A stretch of 64,000 nt of DNA from NCBI GenBank assembly GCA_023418475.1, contig JAEZZO010000030.1, positions 7,507 to 71,506 on the forward strand, given 5' to 3'. The notes under the pieces were generated by a model, which had not been told where the DNA came from, made no database searches, and saw nothing but the letters and a program-made list of their open reading frames with translations. Shown piece after piece: positions 61,965-64,000 of the stretch. Origin of the DNA: Bacillota bacterium. GTDB lineage: Bacteria; Bacillota; Clostridia; Lachnospirales; Lachnospiraceae. Position 1 is the stretch's first letter. Each line of letters starts with the position of its first letter. A program made the position numbers and the translations under genes.

Positions 61965-64000
61965 ATGAAATATTTATGGAATGAAGGGTGGAAATTTACA
62001 AAACAGGATATTTCAACACCTTTAGAAAGAATTTATCAGGAGGATATCTGCTGGCAGGAGGTTGATTTACCTCATGACTGGCTAATTTATAATACAGAGG
62101 ACTTATATGAAACCGGAGAAGGCTGGTATAAGAAGAATTTAACCATAGATGACCCAGGGAAGAAGCATTATTTCCTTTACTTCGAAGGTGTCTATATGGA
62201 TTCTACTGTATATGTGGGAAATAAAATGGTAGGAGAATGGAAATACGGATATTCCTCTTTTGAATTTGATATAACAGATTATTTGGTGTCCGGTGAGAAT
62301 GAAATAAAGGTCAGGGTAGTTTATCAGAATCCGAATACCCGCTGGTATTCCGGCGCCGGTATTTATAGAAGCGTCTGGCTCAAAGTCACAGAACCGGCTC
62401 ATTTTATTACCGACGGTATCTATATATCTGCGATTAAGGAAACAGAGGGTTGGAAGCTAAAGGTCCTATCCGAGATAGTAGAAGAGTCCGGACTTCACAT
62501 GAAGGGTATTCTTCAAAATACAGTTTTGGATAAAGAAGGGAACGCAGTAGCAGTATGTCGCGAGGAAGTTCTCTTACAGAAGGAAGTTACAAGTTACCCG
62601 CAGGTTTTAGGAGTGGATAATCCGCTTCTATGGAATCTGCAGGAACCTAATTTGTACGTATTAAAAACAGAGTTAATAATTGAGGAAAGCATTATAGATA
62701 CAGTAAGTCAGAACTTCGGGTTTCGTACCTTGCGCTTTGATAAGAACGAAGGCTTTTCTCTGAATGAAAAGCGTATTAAGCTTCATGGTGTCTGTGAACA
62801 CCATGATTTGGGAGCGTTAGGAGCAGCTGTTAATAAAGCCGCTCTTCGAAGAAAATTTGTTAAACTAAGAGAGATGGGGGTTAATGCAATTCGTACTTCC
62901 CATAATATGCCTGCGGTTGAGTTGATGGAGCTGGCAGATGAGATGGGATTTTTAGTAGTCTCCGAAGCCTTTGATATGTGGGAAAGGCCAAAGACCGAGT
63001 ATGATTACGCAAGATTCTTCCCTGCATGGTGCCACAAGGATGTCGCAAGCTGGATCCGGCGGGACAGAAATCATCCAAGTATTATAATGTGGAGTATCGG
63101 GAACGAGATCTATGACACACACGCCAGTGAAAGAGGACTTGAAATAACCAGAATGCTTCGGGATCAGGTTCTAAAGCATGATCCTTGGAAAAATGGACTG
63201 GTTACGATAGGATCGAATTATATGAGATGGGAGAATGCACAAAAATGTGCCGAGGAACTTCCGGTGGCAGGTTATAATTACGGCGAAGCCCTGTACGAAG
63301 AGCATCATAAAAAATATCCTCATTGGATAATCTATGGGAGTGAAACAGCCTCTACCATACAAAGCAGAGGGATTTATCATTTTCCGGCCAGTATTATACT
63401 TGTTACGCATGAGGATGAGCAATGTTCTTCTTTGGGGAATTGTTCTACCAATTGGGGAGCCAAAAATACACAAAAAAATATTGTAGATGACAGAGATGCA
63501 GCATTTTGTCTTGGTCAGTTCATCTGGACCGGTTTTGATTACATAGGCGAACCCACCCCTTACTTTACGAAAAATTCTTATTTTGGACAGATTGATACGG
63601 CTGGTTTTTACAAGGATGCTTTTTATATCTACCAGGCGGAATGGACCGATTATAAAGAAAATCCTATGATACACCTTCTTCCTTATTGGGATTTTAATGA
63701 AGGGCAGTTAATTGATATCAGAGTATATTCCAATGCACCGAAAATAGAACTGTTCTTTCAGGAGAAATCGTTCGGTGTGTTCTATATTGACCATAGAAAC
63801 GGAAAACAACTTAGCGGGGAATGGCAGATACCCTATCAGCCGGGCATACTCAAAGCGGTAGCTTATGATGAAAATGACCGGGTTATCGCAACGGATATAC
63901 AAAGCTCTTTTGAGGATGCGGCCAATATTATACTGAAAGCGGATAAATCCACGCTGATGGCGGATGGTCTGGATATGATTTTTATAGAAATATCCATGAC
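61965..64000 (+). CDS. GH2 glycosidase (beta-galactosidase-like), 3' end outside the window
   Basis: At least 678 residues are visible and the frame is open at the right edge. The N-terminal jelly roll (WNEGWKFTKQD, LPHDWLIYNTEDLYETGEGWYKK) is followed by an Ig-like domain and the barrel with the acid/base Glu381 in SIGNEIYD and the nucleophile Glu460 in IIYGSETAS. RTSHNMP is also typical. There is no signal peptide. An in-frame ATG at 61941 also exists, but the family start MKYLWNEGW fits 61965. It is the last visible gene of the importer operon; beta-galactosidase is the likeliest activity, beta-glucuronidase is possible. Confidence 0.92.
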   Translation, partial: MKYLWNEGWKFTKQDISTPLERIYQEDICWQEVDLPHDWLIYNTEDLYETGEGWYKKNLTIDDPGKKHYFLYFEGVYMDSTVYVGNKMVGEWKYGYSSFEFDITDYLVSGENEIKVRVVYQNPNTRWYSGAGIYRSVWLKVTEPAHFITDGIYISAIKETEGWKLKVLSEIVEESGLHMKGILQNTVLDKEGNAVAVCREEVLLQKEVTSYPQVLGVDNPLLWNLQEPNLYVLKTELIIEESIIDTVSQNFGFRTLRFDKNEGFSLNEKRIKLHGVCEHHDLGALGAAVNKAALRRKFVKLREMGVNAIRTSHNMPAVELMELADEMGFLVVSEAFDMWERPKTEYDYARFFPAWCHKDVASWIRRDRNHPSIIMWSIGNEIYDTHASERGLEITRMLRDQVLKHDPWKNGLVTIGSNYMRWENAQKCAEELPVAGYNYGEALYEEHHKKYPHWIIYGSETASTIQSRGIYHFPASIILVTHEDEQCSSLGNCSTNWGAKNTQKNIVDDRDAAFCLGQFIWTGFDYIGEPTPYFTKNSYFGQIDTAGFYKDAFYIYQAEWTDYKENPMIHLLPYWDFNEGQLIDIRVYSNAPKIELFFQEKSFGVFYIDHRNGKQLSGEWQIPYQPGILKAVAYDENDRVIATDIQSSFEDAANIILKADKSTLMADGLDMIFIEISM

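Overview
The window looks like the chromosome of a low-GC anaerobic Clostridium, most probably Lachnospiraceae of the Lachnoclostridium/Anaerocolumna type. Evidence: rubredoxin, a LeuA-like (Re)-type citrate synthase next to isocitrate dehydrogenase, a DUF6774 protein and a Cys/Gly-rich small protein typical of that family, a Leu T-box, many YesM/YesN-type two-component pairs with LplB/YtcP sugar permeases, and intracellular glycosidases (GH35, GH43, GH2). All functions are read from sequence motifs by eye; no database search was run.

Layout. 1-842: end of an ABC-2 permease cut by the window. 970-3159: DUF6774 protein, chorismate synthase (aroC), two small proteins. 3574-9085: MBL-fold hydrolase, AraC regulator, intracellular subtilisin-like protease, GH35 beta-galactosidase, rubredoxin. 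9498-13781: cysteine desulfurase, TtcA-like tRNA thiolase, TcdA-like E1 enzyme, HD-domain protein, DUF554 membrane protein; the first three look like a tRNA-modification operon. 13902-17357: (Re)-citrate synthase, isocitrate dehydrogenase and a GntR/FCD regulator, with a perfect palindrome over the citrate synthase -10 box. 17583-22577: secreted GLUG-type protein, LacI regulator, GH43 beta-xylosidase and a sorbitol/xylitol dehydrogenase (xylan/pentose use). 22873-29032: sensor kinase, response regulator, lipoprotein binding protein and two permeases of one sugar ABC importer. 29255-29750: a type I-C-like CRISPR array with no cas genes beside it. 29810-32749: small lipoprotein, an AraC-aminoglycoside-phosphotransferase fusion and a GNAT-VOC fusion. 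32988-35131: T-box and leuA. 35512-37320: YtrA-type GntR regulator with a membrane DUF5808 protein. 37399-42938: ABC-F ATPase, secreted protein, type II pantothenate kinase, aldo/keto reductase. 43438-46827: large hairpin leader, CstA transporter, D-aminoacylase-like deacylase. 46960-53050: DUF4256, BlaR1-like/BlaI pair, split chromate transporter and at least four gene remnants. 53431-64000: secreted Lys/Ser-rich protein, a second kinase/regulator pair on the minus strand facing a second sugar importer and a GH2 glycosidase that runs off the window.

How it fits together: two oligosaccharide import modules (each HK + AraC-type regulator + binding protein + two permeases, neither with its own ATPase) deliver glycans to cytoplasmic GH43, GH35 and GH2 enzymes, while the citrate synthase/isocitrate dehydrogenase pair supplies 2-oxoglutarate. 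The most unusual parts are non-coding: a family of about 49-nt intergenic repeats (four copies), a 142-nt nested hairpin before cstA whose two arms each carry the core of the citrate synthase operator, an orphan decaying CRISPR array, and several perfect inverted repeats over promoters.
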